A stretch of DNA of 64,000 nt from Ashinkailepas kermadecensis (GCA_034440615.1 JAOTOM010004826.1:70001-134000); one strand, 5' to 3'; positions 12,601 through 27,600 are shown, numbered from the stretch's first letter. Numbers and translations are program-made. Notes: a model not told the origin generated them from the sequence alone.

Positions 12601-15600
12601 TGTCATGGTGTGCAGCGTGGCTGACACGTCGTCATGGAATATGCAGTCTGATGCTCGCGTCGTCATGGAGTGTGCAGTCTGACACTCACGTCATCATGGA
12701 GTGTGCAGTCTGACACTCACGTCATCATGGAGTGTGCAGTCTGACACTCACGTCATCATGGAGTATGCAGTCTGACACTCACGTCGTCATGGAGTGTGCA
12801 GCGTGGCTAGTACTCACGTTGTCATGGAGTATGCAGTGTGGCTGACACTCACGTCGTCATGGAGTGTGCAGTCTGACACTCACGTCGTCATGCAGTGTGC
12901 AGCGTGGCTGACACTCATAGACCACTTCGTGAGAGCGCACCATTCTGCTTATTCGCAAGATGTGCTCATGTTATAATTAGGTGCTTTGATCCACAGAGTT
13001 TAAGGTTGCACAACGCTAGATCGTGTGTGCCGTAGGGATGGGAGGGGGGGGGGAGAGAAATTATTTCAAGTTCATGATATTCGCAATGGAGTATAATGTG
13101 GAACAGAAGAAACACAAAGACAAAGCGATATACTACACTACCATTACACCACGACGGCCGTCTTTTCGAAACGTATGAAGTCAGATCGGCACTATACTGC
13201 CCAGTAATTAGATGTCGTAGTAAATATCCTGCATTGTTTGCAGGTGGGCTGCCTGAAGAGGTCTTAGGCGAACCCGACAATGCCTCACATTGCAGTAGAG
13301 TATGCGACGGAGCATGCATCCTGATAACTTTGATGCATACTAAGCATCTCCTGCCTCCCATTGTATTACCAAGGATCATTGATGCTCTTGCATTGTCTCA
13401 TATTAGGTATCTACTGTCTGCAAGTGAATGGTAGCGCCAACCGAACGTGCATCGCAGTTCAAGAAAGGTTTCAACTTTTCCGCTAGGGTTGTCAGGTCGT
13501 AGCAAATACGACCACGTTTCTGATGTGACAGACCAGCTAGGATGGCTCTGTGCACCTGAGGTTGTGCTATATGTCGACTTGTATCTAATTCATAACGTTT
13601 TGACCTGCAACGAAACCTCTGTACTGCGTTCTACCCTGACCCACAACTGTGAACATGTGGTTGGTTGGTTGGTTATTGGTTTTACGACACGTCGACCGTT
13701 GAGTCACATAGCGTCGCCAATCTCTCACGCCGATTGGTCGCGGGCGAAGAGTAGCGACAGGTGTGATTCGAACCCACAATCTTTCGATTGTGAGACGGCA
13801 TCTTCCCCTGACCACTCGCCCTGTTGAACATGTGGTCCGGGGCACTGGGCACTCACGTGTCTCTGCCCTGGGTCAAGGACAATCATGGAAAACGGTAATA
13901 TATGTGTCGTGCAGCGCAACTATACAACCAGCATACCACAGCTGGGGGCCTTGGCAACATGTCACAGCGATTGTTAAGACCAAAATCCGTAACGTAATCA
14001 GTCATTCTTGACTCATCTCATCATGCATGGTGTGTGTTGTGTGATCACAAGCTGTGCGTGTTGCGTGTTTGTGTATGTATGTGCGTGTGCGTATTTTGGT
14101 TTGTGTCACAAGCTCAGGTGCGCGTGCATACACGCGATCGTGTTTGTAGCTTGTAGCTCGTGAGTATAAGCTTTAGCTTGTACTCGACATAAGATGTACT
14201 AGGTGTTCTGTAATTACCATGGTCGAAGAATAGCCCTCATTGTGTGGAGCGACCTGATTACGTGTAATACAATACTATACGCTAGAGGAAGCGGCACAGG
14301 CCTTCAGTTTCCCCTGTAGGACTTCAACTTATAGTAGATTATACGGCAAAGGACCTGGGTCGCCTCTGTAGAGCCTCACCTTGTAATAGAGGATGCGGCA
14401 GAGGTCTTGGGTGGCCCCTGTATAGCCTCACCATGTAGTAGAGAATGCGGCAAAGGACCTTGGTGGTCTCACCTTGTAGTAAAGGATGCGGCAGAGAGAA
14501 AGGATCTGGGCGGCCCCTGTAGGGCCTCACCTTGTAGTAGAGAATACGGCAGAAGTCCTGGGTGGCCCACGTAGAGCCTCACCTGGTAGTAGAGGATGCG
14601 GCAGAGGTCCTGGGAGGAGGGCCTCGCCTTGCAGTGGAGTATGCGGCAGAGGTCCTGGGTGGCCACATAGAGCATTACCTTGTAGTAGAGGATGCCGCAG
14701 AGGTCCTTGGTGGCCCTCGCAGGGCCTCGTCTTGCAGTAGAGGATGCTGCAGGGCGACCTGGGACGCCCCTGTAAAGCCTCACCTTGTAGTAGAGGATGC
14801 GGCAAAGGTCCTGGATGATCTGCGGCATCTCGATGAGCCGGTCGCGGCACTGCTGGAACTGGGCCGCCACCGTGTAACAGTGCGACACGTGCGAGCACAC
14901 CTGGACGGCCAGGTCGTCCGGCCTGGACGACTTGGAGAGCACTGAGCAGCAGCGACTGTAGGCGGCCTGCAGCAGCTGTAGCGCCACACGACAAACATTA
15001 CGTCAGCCGTCTGACAACAGCACCGCCAGTGTGCAGCGCCGACCACCGCCCTGCTGTTAATCAGCGGATGACATGAATTAATGACCAATGCTCACATTTG
15101 AACAGTACGAACTTGGTTCATGTATCCAAGCCTACCACCATTGCACTGAAGTTCCCTAAAAGCGCGATGCTTCCGAGCGTGATATTATTCGTAGGTAGAA
15201 AGCTTTCATGAATGCAGATGTTCTGGCACACACCTGAAACTGCGCTGCTGTGTAATTTCAGCAGCTTAACAACAACATTAAATAATGACTTACTCAAACA
15301 TCCCTGGAATCGATCCGCAAAATCCTCATTGGGAGTTGAGAAGCATGCGACACCACCGACGCTCCACCAGAACGTTCATGCCGTCTGTCTAGTGGCGCCG
15401 TGGGTGGTGGGTCCGCTACACTGGTGGCGCCGTCGCCAGTGGGTGGATGACGACACGAGGCATACCTCGAGGCCGCGCTCCCGGCGCAGCTCCTCGGCGT
15501 TGAGAGCCGAACAGCGGACTGTGTAGTAGGCAACCTCGGCGGAGGCGGCCAGCAGAGGCGCCGCCTTGCTGAACAGCTGGTCGTCCTCCGTCTCCAGCCG

Positions 15601-18600
15601 GATGGTAGCCACCAGCATCGGGTAGCCGGCGTACTTGTACGGCCGCAGCTCTGCGCGACGCACGCACAGTCAGCGATCCAGCTCATACGCACCGAAACAG
15701 GCGCCCGTCCTTAGTTTCGGGTACAATGCAAAAATGCTGAATTTTGTCAGGGAAGATTCATAGATTAGGTTAAAATGCCGAAAATCAGGCAATCATGTAG
15801 TGCCAGCTACCTAAGAAAGCAAAGCCGAGTTCTTTTCAACCCATTTGTATAACACTGATTATAGGCGCACCAACCAAGCATCCGTTACTTAGGCCTCAAA
15901 ATCCATGTGGGACACCGATATATGGTGGTCGGTACGGTATCAGGTATATGTTACGATTTTAGAGTGTTTAAAAAAAACACGAATGAAGGCTAAAAATCCT
16001 GAATGCAACACAATATTCTTGTTTCCTAACGTTTGTTTGTTGCTCGTCATTTCCAATCCAATGTTGTATTCGAGCATACTGCAGGGTAGCCGAACGGTAT
16101 CAGTTCGGATCAGATCGAATCCGGTCCGGTTGGGGCGCGTCGGCGGGGTCGGCTCTGTCGAATCAGATCAGATAAAATAAATCATGTCAGGCCGGATCAC
16201 GCCGGGTCAGCTGGGATTGATTGAGTTTGATTGGGTCGGGTGGGGTCGGGTCGGGTTGGGTAGAGTGGGGAGAGGCCTAAATAGCTGAGAGGCTGACCTG
16301 TCAGCCGACCCCATCAGAGCCATCCTGTCCCAGGAGCCCGTTCTGATGTCCCGTGGTCCACCAGGAGCGGCTATCCGGTCACACACACCCACCATCTCCG
16401 TATCGCGAGAAGATGATGCTCTGGGTGCGCAGGATCAGCACGATGTTGTGCGGGTCCGGCCCGTCCACCGTACTGGCCGCTCGGCTACACAGGAACTCGT
16501 ACGATCGATTCACGTCCTCGAATTTCTCCTGGAATTCCGCACACCACGCTAAGACGCACGGACAGATCAGGAAGAAGCTCGCTGAGACATACGGATAGAT
16601 CGGACTATCTGTGAGACTGTGAGACACCCAGACTGCCCATAATAGCCACTGCACGTGGAGGACACGCACCGTGAAATAAATAAATAAATTGGGAAGAAGT
16701 TGGCTGAGACATGCGGATAGGACGGGAAGATGCCCGCTGTTTCGATATGGAGGGATGGGGGAACAACACCGGGGAATGGACACTTCGGCTGCGGTGTTCA
16801 GATTCGAAACCCGTCCTTCTTAATTTACCACGGGCAATATTGAAGCGGTAAATATGTTCAGTGACCCAAAATATATCACTTTACGTGTTATAATCATCAC
16901 GTATAAACAATTTGGTAGCTGGAGCTTTTGTTTAACATATTTGCCTAGGTGTCATACATTGAACCTATATGTTTTGCATACATACAAAGACATACACACA
17001 CTATATACACGGCAGATATTCCATTTCTCGGCATCCTTGTGGGACAGTTTTGTTTATGCGTTTGCTCTTAGAACACTGTCGTAGCACGCTGTACACACAA
17101 CGGGGCTATGCCGACTTATCGGGCCCAATGAGCAGAGGATCACCGCTCCGGTGACCCCAGGCGAGGTCATGCTCTCAGGTCGTGCCATCGTATCGGAGGA
17201 TCTGTTTAAAGGCAGGTCATGCCAGCCAACTCGATGCCACAGGCGCTGGTCGGTCAGCGTCAATCCCGTGGCAAGGCAAGCACTCCCCAGTTACTGCCAT
17301 CTCTTCTGTAGAAGCCGACAGAGGAAGTCTGCAAAAAGTCAGACTTAAACCTCACCTCGCACACTGGGAATAGATGCATTAGCCGACTGACACCGGTGAC
17401 GTGGAACAGCGTTAGCTAAAAAGTCTAAAACTAGACTCGAGACTAAGTCTCTTCGGCCCACTTAGCTAACTTTCTGTTTGTCACAGAATGATGATTAAGA
17501 ATGAGGAATACCGAAGTGCAAGCAGTCTTCTTGAGGTCAGACTCCCAGGTTAGCAGAACATGTGCTGTTACCAATTTGAGAACATCCTGTGACAGATCAG
17601 GTGGGACTGGAACCCAACATCCGCGTGTTACGCCATTGCAAACATTCTGAACCGAATGTGTACTTACCCTGCCCTCGGGATTCTTGTCGGGGTGGTACTT
17701 CTGCGCCAGCCGGAAGTAGGCTTTGCGTACGTGCGTCTGCTCGTGCGACTGTCCGGGCTCCAGGCCCAGAGTCGAGAGAGCGTCGTTCACAGTCATACTG
17801 GGCGGCTTTTTCTCGACCTCGCGCTTCCAAGCGAGCAGCACGTCCTTCAGTAGCGTCACCTTAGTGTGCCCACACAGCCGTGGTTAGTCGCAGGACGCTG
17901 GCAGAGAACAGCGGAGCCTCACACAGTCACACTGTCTACGTACAATCCTGACCTATGGGGCCAGGATACAAAGAGCCGCAAATAATTAATATAATCCTGG
18001 TCCACCATGGGAAATAATAGGCCCACAGAGGATCACGGTCCACAGATAATCATTCAGATTCACGCTTACACTAAACTGCAGAGGGATCACGGAGAGTCGC
18101 GGCAGTATCAGTCATTCTACAGTGTGGAGCTACACTGAACCAGTCACAGTGAGCTACAGATAGCCAGTGAGCCAGCAGCCCACTCACCGGCTCGTGGATG
18201 GGCCAGTCGGGGAACTGCTGCGTGTCGCACAGGTGGCGCAGGTAGAAGATGCTGCAGAACAGCTCGCGCTCCAGCTGAGGGTACGTGACGTGCGGCATCG
18301 GACAGTACTGGTAAACGGCGCGTGTGTTGGAGCGCAGCCGAGGTGTGAAGTCGGCCAGGTGCATCGCGATCCGACCAATCATCATCTTCCTGTCAACGCA
18401 GTCGACCAATCATCATCTTCTTGTCAACGCAGTCGGCCAATCATCATCATCTTCCTGTCAACGGAGTCGGCCAATCATCAATTTCCTGTCAACAGAGTCG
18501 ACCAATCATCGCCTTCCTGTCAACGTGATGGACCACTTGTCTGTTGCTCAGAAGGCGATGCCAATCGGCAGCTTGCAGTCGACGACGCGAACGAATAGGT

Positions 18601-21600
18601 GCCAGCTTCCTTTAACGAATTATATCAAACAGTCATGCTATGAATGTAACTCACGAATCAGCGCATATCGTGAAACTTCAACCAAGCAGTGCCTTTTTGC
18701 AACATTAAGGTAGAGCAGCAATGGAAACAACTGTAGGTTGCGGTCCTACTCCCACAAATCAGCTAGTCAACACCATCCAGTAAAACAGATCTGACCAGCA
18801 GCATTATCGTTCGATGAAATCCAGTCAATTCTCATATAACTAAGATAGGAGACAGGTTGGTGAGCGCACGTGGCCGTCTCCTGCAGCGCAGGCGCCGACC
18901 CAGCGCTGATGGCGACCCAGAGCGCCGACCCAGTGCTGATGGCGACCCAGAGCGCCGACCCGGTGCTGATGACATCAGAGTGCCACTGACATTCGCAGGA
19001 ACTAACTCCGCAAAACATGCGCAACGATGCTAAAAAAACAACTAAATTTGTTCACCCGATAAGTAGAATTCTCGCTAGAATGTGCCAGAAGGCGCACACC
19101 AGAGGGCCTATCACATGACGCCAACCGGGGGCGCGAGGGCGGGGGGAGGATTCCGCCCCCTGAGATCTTGGAAACTACTACGGCTAGAAGCACAACATTT
19201 AGAAGGGAGATTACGGCTGAGGTGAAATTCCTGCAGTATACATTGGATGACACTAAGTCGATGCTTTCAGGGTCGAATGAGGTCGAAATCGGTCGACACG
19301 CCGCGCCGCCGATACCTTTGTGACCTTGGACGCCAGGCGGCCAGTCGGCCGACTTTGTACTCCCGCAGTTCCAATAATTACCAACGAATTTGAACACCGT
19401 AAAGTGGGCGGATTTCGCCTCCCCCGCCCCTCGGGTGCTCGAGTAAATATGGTACATCTCGCATTTTAGAATTGCAAGACGAGTATCCCTTGATATACTT
19501 AAAATGTATTGGTCTTGCCAAGCACACGAATCGAGCACGCACGATAAGAGTCGGAAAAGCTTGCTAAAGTGACCACACCAGACCACACCTTGACCACACC
19601 AGTGGAAGGACTCAGGCTTGAACGGTTCGAATCGGCTGAATCCAGCCAACATCTATACGACATTCGCGTAGAACAATTGAAGAATAAGATTTCTTCAATC
19701 ATTGTATTTCTATGCCTATAACTGCAGAGACAAGAAGCACTAAACATATTTGTAAAAATTAGTTCACAAGAAGTGCATTGCACTGTAGGTATGCATTATC
19801 ATGCCTACTCCAGATCAGTTGCAACTGCACCATGAAAATCCATCCGGTGAACATGACCTTAATTCGCTAAATTTGCTTTCATAATGATAAAATGCTACAA
19901 TGCTAGAAGACCAGTTGTCCACAAGGCTACTTTGGGAGTGATGACCAAAATGGATATTTTATTTCAATCACTATTCGATGACAGAAAAGGCAAGTATAGT
20001 GTCTGTTTGACTGTAACGAATCCATTCCCGACACACTGATTTCCCTAGCTTGAATCTGCAAATCTGTTCGCCCCGGAAAATAGAACTTGCGCCATTCGGA
20101 AATACCATGAAGGGACTCGTTGGCAAGAGATAGGACCATTTAATGGTTAATTCAAACCTACATACAGTGCTCGGATCAAATGGTGGCAGATACACAAAGA
20201 CAACGCCGCAAGCCGGTACCAACCACATACATCAGAATGGAAAACGGCAATTCCTGCCTGATCTCTGATTATTGCCATTTGTTTTTGGGTTTTTTTCCAA
20301 CTTATTCATACCGAATTATCTCCTGAAAATTATTTCCCAAGTTACTCTAACCGACCACAAAGCACCCATGCCCTTTACAGCTAATGGTATTTCAAGTGCC
20401 AGCTTCATTTGGCATCCAATGTGACCAAAAAACATGGAAGAAGAATAGAAATACCCTAAAGACCATGGACCGTGGGATATACATGCATCATAGCTGCTGG
20501 GCTTGAAGTTTGTTTTATATTGTTCTTTGCTTGAGCTTACGCTGGGTGTCCCAGCACAGGACAAACTTGAGGGCACATGTCACTGTCATATAACCAACAG
20601 GATTGACGTTCCAACTTTCGGTGTAGTACCCCTCAAATTGATATATTTTATACTCCGTCCGGGAGTCGTTTTGATCTGAATGGTTAAAGACGAGTTGCAA
20701 AAGCTTTGAGCATTGGATTTGTCACAGATCAACAAAATGCATTAATGCATTTGCAATTTCAGTGTAAAGATCGCATGGGATAGTAATGAATTCAGAATGT
20801 TACCTTTACCTCCTCCACGACGGGTGAGGGGACAATCTGAAGCTTGTCACTGTAAGCATGGTCAATACGGAGGCTTTGGTCACTGATGGTTACATTGTGT
20901 TTTATCCACCAAGTTGAAGCCATTCAAATTTAAGGTTCCATTTCATTTAATAAAATTTAAGATTATAATTTGCCAAACACAAACTGACACACACACACTG
21001 GTATCAACATTCCAGTGCTGCATCAGACCAAGTACCGACCAGAAAACATTCTATATAGCTTCTGCTTCCTTCTCAATGCTCACCTCATCTCGCTATTCCA
21101 GATCACTTCCGGGGTGTCAAACTCTCCGAGGTAGATGTGCGCGAACTTGTCTGCGCCGTAATTGTGCAGGTAGCAGACCATCGCCTCAGGTACCAAGTGA
21201 CCCAGGATACTCTTCTGCATCAGGTCACTTCCGCTCTGCCACAGGGCAGAGGAGAGGTCAGATCAGGTCCGTCACCATGCCACAAAGGCGAAAAGTTCGT
21301 TTATCGCTACGTACGAGATATCAAACGAACAGTAACGATATCCAAAGTGACCGTCAAAATAGTTTAACTTTTGAGACTTCGGAATTAATTGAAATTCAAG
21401 CTACAAACTTGATGTACTTGTAGTGATATGCACATAATCTGACCAAATCAGGTACTCAGCATTGAAAGAGGATCTTATTTTGTGGTAGGAGATGATGACC
21501 GCCGTGTTACACACATTGCCTAATATTATATACAACTGAAAGTATCTTGCTTTGATTGACTTCTACGACACAGTGATAAAAACTGGGGTCAACGCCACTA

Positions 21601-24600
21601 CGCACACCTACGGTGGGCAGACCTCGGAGGTGGTGCTCTGGCATAACACAGCCCGCGCCCTGTGGAGCACGACCCTGGGCACCTACACCGCGCCCCAGCA
21701 TAGTCCGTACCCTGTGGAGCACGACCCTGGGCACCTACACCGCGCCCCAGCATAGTCCGTACCCTGTGGAGCACGACCATGGGCACCTACACCGCGCCCC
21801 AGCATAGTCCGTACCCTGTGGAGCACGACCATGGGCACCTACACCGCGCCCCAGCATAGTCCGTACCCTGTGGAGCACGACCATGGGCACCTACACCGCG
21901 CCCCAGCATAGTCCGTACCCTGTGGAGCACGACCCTGGGCACCTACACCGCGTCCCAGCATAGTCCGTACCATGTGGAGCAGGACCCTGGGCACCTACAC
22001 CGCGCCCCAGCATAGTCCGTACCCTGTGGAGCACGTCCATGGGCACCTACACCGCGCCCCAGCATAGTCCGTACCCTGTGGAGCACGACCATGGGCACCT
22101 ACACCGCGCCCCAGCATAGTCCGTACCCTGTGGAGCACGACCATGGGCACCTACACCGCGCCCCAGCATAGTCCGTACCCTGTGGAGCACGACCATGGGC
22201 ACCTACACCGCGCCCCAGCATAGTCCGTACCCTGTGGAGCACGACCATGGGCACCTACACCGCGCCCCAGCATAGTCCGTACCCTGTGGAGCACGACCCT
22301 GGGCACCTACACCGCGTCCCAGCATAGTCCGTACCATGTGGAGCACGACCCTGGGTACCTACACCGCGCCCCAGCATAGTCCGTACCCTGTGGAGCACGT
22401 CCATGGGCACCTACACCGCGCCCCAGCATAGTCCGTACCCTGTGGAGCACGTCCATGGGCACCTACACCGCGCCCCAGCATAGTCCGTACCCTGTGGAGC
22501 ACGACCATGGGCACCTACACCGCGCCCCAGCATAGTCCGTACCCTGTGGAGCACGACCATGGGCACCTACACCGCGCCCCAGCATAGTCCGTACCCTGTG
22601 GAGCACGTCCATGGGCACCTACACCGCGCCCCAGCATAGTCCGTACCCTGTGGAGCACGACCATGGGCACCTACACCGCGCCCCAGCATAGTCCGCACCA
22701 TGCGGAACAGGACCCCAAATACCTACACCGCGCCCTAGCATGGCCCGCATCCTGCGAAACATGTTCGTGTTCACATGCACCACGCCCTAGCATAGCCGGC
22801 ACCGCACCCTGTGGAACACAGCCTTGATTACCTACACCACACTACAACATTGCCGCATCTCGTGAAGCAGAGCCTGGGCGACTTACACCGCGCCCCGACA
22901 TAACCTGGGTCACTTACACCGCGCCCTGACATAACTCGGGCCACTTACACCGCGCCCTGACATAACCTGGGTCACTTACACCGCGCCCTGACATAACTCG
23001 GGCCACTACACCGCGCCCTGACATAACTCGGGCCACTTACACCGCGCCCTGACATAACTCGGGCCACTTACACCGCGCCCTGACATAACTCGGGCCACTT
23101 ACACCGCGCCCTGACATAACTCGGGCCACTTACACCGCGCCCTGACATAACCAGCAGCCATGGAGCAGGTTCCGGACCACCCGCACCGCGCCTGTCAACC
23201 GTGACGTCACGCCAGACTACTGCAGCCGTGCTCCATGGCAGGGCAGATGGCTGTGGATGGGATAACAGGCCGGCGATGGAGGTACAGACCATACTACTGT
23301 AACCCTGCCCCGTGACAGGGCGGATGACTGCTGAGGGGATAGCAGGCCGTCGGTGGAGGCACACACCAGACTATTGTAACCCTGCCCCGTGACAGGGCAG
23401 ATGACTGCTGAGGGGATAGCAGGCCGTCGGTGGAGGCACACACCAGACTATTGTAACCCTGCCCCGTGACAGGACAAATTACTGCTGAGGGGATAGCAGG
23501 CCGTCGGTGGAGGCACACACCAGACTATTGTAACCTTGCCCCGTGACAGGACAAATTACTGCTGAGGGGATAGCAGGCCGTCGGTGGAGGCACACACCAG
23601 ACTATTGTAACCTTGCCCCGTGACAGGACAAATTACTGCTGAGGGGATAGCAGGCCGTCGGTGGAGGCACACACCAGACTATTGTAACCCTGCCCCGTGA
23701 CAGGACAAATTACTGCTGAGGGGATAGCAGGCCGTCGGTGGAGGCACACACCAGACTATTGTAACCCTGCCCCGTGACAGGGCAGATGACTGCTGAGGGG
23801 ATAGCATAGACCGGCTGATGCTTCGACGAACCACTAACTCATTCATATGACAGCATGAGGAGAAACAGTGGACCAAACCAATGTACTACAGCCAGGAATG
23901 GACGGCAGCATCAGCGTCGAGCGCACCGCTATCATATTAGGCGAGTAGCTATGCACATGACCCGTGAAGGATGCATACATCTGCCGGTCCAACGCGCCGC
24001 AACAGTGGCCTGTCCGGCCCGATGTATGGCTCGTCTCTTTACAACGCAAAGAACGACAGGGACTAGCAGTGAGACCCATGCCGACTAGCGTCGTAAGTTG
24101 TTGTTATTGGGGTTTAGGGGCGCATCAACTGCATAAGTTATACAGCGCCCATAAAGCGTCGTCAGTCTTTGGCGGCTTGTGGAGTTGGCGTACGCGTGAC
24201 TGAGTTACGAACTCAGCCTCTCGGTTCGCTGCGGGAACAGCGCCGTATCCAGAAATAAGTAAAACTAGAGTCGGTTTCAGATGACTCTTTTTCCCACATA
24301 CCTCCTCGGAGCGGAACGCCTGCGAGATGTGAGTCAGCTGGAAGAACCTGGCGATAGGCAGCACGTTCGAGCCGGTATACATCAGGATGAAGAAGTAGAC
24401 GCCCGTCAGGTACATCTTGGACAATACCGGGTTGTCCTGTCCACATAGCACGACACAGCCAGGTCAGGTGTCCTGTCCTGCCCACATAGCACGACACAGC
24501 CAGGTCAGGTGTCTTGTCCTGCCCACACAGCACGACACAGCCAGGTCAGGTGTCCTGTCCTGCCCACACAGCACGACACAGCCAGGTCAGGTGCCCTGCC

Positions 24601-27600
24601 CTGCCCACATAGCACGACACAGCCAGGTCAGGTGTCTTGTCCTGCCCACACAGCAAGAACAGCAGGTCAGGTGTCTGTCCTGCCCACACACACAAGCGCC
24701 AGGTCGGTGCCTGCCCTGCCCACACAGCACGACACAGCCAGGTCAGGTGCCCTGCCCTGCCCACACAGCAAGACAGTCGGCCAGGCGTCCTGTCCTGCCC
24801 ACACAGCCAGATTAGGTGTCTTGTCCTGCCCACACAGCAAGACACAGTCAGGTCAGGTGTCCTGTCCTGCCCACACAGCAAGACAGCCAGGTCAGGTATC
24901 CTGTCTGTAAGTAAGAGTTAGTTTTTGAGCGTCTTGATCCCGTAAATTCAGCCCCAACCCACTTTGTTCATGGCGCGACAAGTCCCCGGCTCCGAGACTG
25001 GCGCCTGCCTGTCTGGGTGTCGACGTCAGCAGCCACCGTCCCAGCGAGGTCGCCGTTCATTTGACCTTGTATCTTCCCCTCCCCTCTCCAGCATTCCAGC
25101 GCGCCCGGCGGTCGCGTCTGCAGAGGTGACCTCGAACCCCTCCCCATATCTGAGCGGCGTACCCGCCCGCCAGCCCCGTGACCTCTAACCGACCGACGCG
25201 CCACGCCGCCGTCGTTAATGCTAGTTGTAACTGTGTTCACATAAAGTTATACGTTTGGCTGTCCCGTAACCGTAATTGATATAATCCCGTAAGCCTTGCG
25301 ATTGTAAAAGTGTACCGTAAACGTAACACATCGTCACCGCCACTAGAAACAGACCACTTCCACTTCTAGAAGGCCGTCGACATGGATGTGACGTCACGGT
25401 GTGGTTCTGCGGCCCTTGACCAATCCGCGACCGGGGGTCTTCCGAAGTCACGAGCGCCCGTGCGGCCCCAGCAGTCCAGCTTGAATACTCTTACCGAGCG
25501 GACCGCTGCTACGCGTGCGCGCTTCCCAACTAAATGCAACTTCTAAATTCATAGGAAAAGCAGTATCACGGCTTACCTTCCAAGGAGAACGTACTGTACG
25601 GTGGCTGTAGTTCTCGTGTGATCGTGGAGCGCTGCAGTGCAATACAGGGCAGCAAAAGGTACTGGTACTTTCGTGACTGGAGTTATCGCGAACAAGAGGT
25701 TGCTAGACTTTCGCGTGCCAATAAGGACTTTCCTACATGTCCTGCCAGTGTTAAAATAATGGTTTTTCGTTAGGTGTGAGATGCCGAAACGGGCACAGTA
25801 AGATGTAGAATTTGCCATGGAATTGGTGCCATTTAAGATGCTTTTGATGTCATTAAGACTCAAATTTGATCCAATGACGTACTTATGACTGTACCTTTAT
25901 CGTTTGTTTTGAGATTCATAATTTAGGAAGAACTATATTCGGGACAGCGAGAAAATACCTATGCTATACACTGGCATTGTATGACATATCACATTATAGG
26001 TAATGCCTTTACCTGAAATTGCATTGCGAAATGTTCGTGCATCGCCATCCCTTATCGCGAGAATGAGCATGATACTTATAGACGAGATACTGTTAGAAAG
26101 GAGACACGAATACTTCATAAGCACGCATCAAGAAGCAGGATGTCGATACTTCTTGGAGAAGGATGTCGATTGAGTGCTCAGAAAGTGGTACATTCCACCC
26201 TATTTCACGAATAATTTATCACTGTGTCCTGCCCACACAGCACGACACAGCCAGGTCAAGTGTCCTGTCCTGTCCACACAGCACGACACAGCCAGGTCAG
26301 GTGTCCTGTCCTGCCCACACAGCCAGGTCAGGTGTCCTGTCCTGCCCACATAGCACGACACAGCCAGGTCAGGTGTCCTGTCCTGTCACATAGCACACAG
26401 CCAGGTCAGGTGCCCTGCCCTGCCCACACAGCACAACACAGCCAGGTCAGGTGCCCTGCCCTATCCACACAGCAAGACACAGTCAGGTCAGGTGTCCTGC
26501 CCTGTCCACACAGCACGGCACCGCTAAGGTGCCAGTAGTGATGATGGCGAAAACACTGGCACTTAAAGACTACCTGAGCAAAGCAACCTGAACCTGACAC
26601 CGCTTGGTCAGTGGTGTCTTCATACCCACGAACGGTTGCGGAAGGGCTATTATTCATGACCTCTCGTATTTCTAGTCTCCTTTAGTGGATCTGAACAATT
26701 TCCACGAGAATGGATAGCCCTGATTATTCTCATCTCAAAGCACTCTCACTGACCTGCCACGTTGAATCGCAGGGCACGTGGAACCAGACGAAATGACAAA
26801 ATATTATTTCCAGAAATGTGGAGCGTGCAGTGAAGGTAGGAAACCCTTCAAACAGGTATCAAACAGGCATGCTATCTGATATTGGAGAGCAATAAGTATC
26901 TATGTATGCTGCATATTATGCATCCTCAACCACCTGACAGGGTTGGAGACAGGGAGGGTAGAGGTAACCACCCTCCCATTTTGCCCCTGCCAGGAAGCTC
27001 AGGACAGACATGCAGCGAAACTCACGAATTTGTGCACTGTAAACCGACAAAACATTGTGTAGTTTCCACTGACGTCAGCCTTGGTGGGAGCCATGGTAAT
27101 CGATCCATTGATATCTTAGGATCTAATCGACTGACCAGAACTTTATCAACTAAACAAAATACACTTCACAAAATCGTAGCGTATTGTGCTTCGACTGATA
27201 GTTAAGAATTGCACGCGAGGTTGAAATGCTCGCGCCATTTTCGAAATGGAAAACAAATGTTGCTACGCATTTTATATTTCACCTTCCTTTGGTAAAAGAG
27301 ACGTAAAATCCGAATTCGACACTAAAATTTATCCCAAGACGACCTAATAACAAATTAGGGCCAAACAAATGACAAAATGTCATCTTAAGCATGACCTCGG
27401 ATGTCATTGAAAAAGTAAATGTTACTCTAGTTGCAACACCAACTTCCAACTTTGTTCATTTAGTGCCACAATGTGGCTCTAAACCACGAAAACGGTAATT
27501 GTGCTCGACATGGTCCAGAAGCCATCACTTATGATATCATAGCTCTGTGACCTGATCTAGTATAAACACACAGGCAACATTATGAGAAATCGATCACTAT

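Noticed and set aside
13780..13825. Possible tRNA gene
   Set aside because: A and B boxes belong to the tRNA-derived head of a SINE repeated at least five times; the cloverleaf is incomplete.
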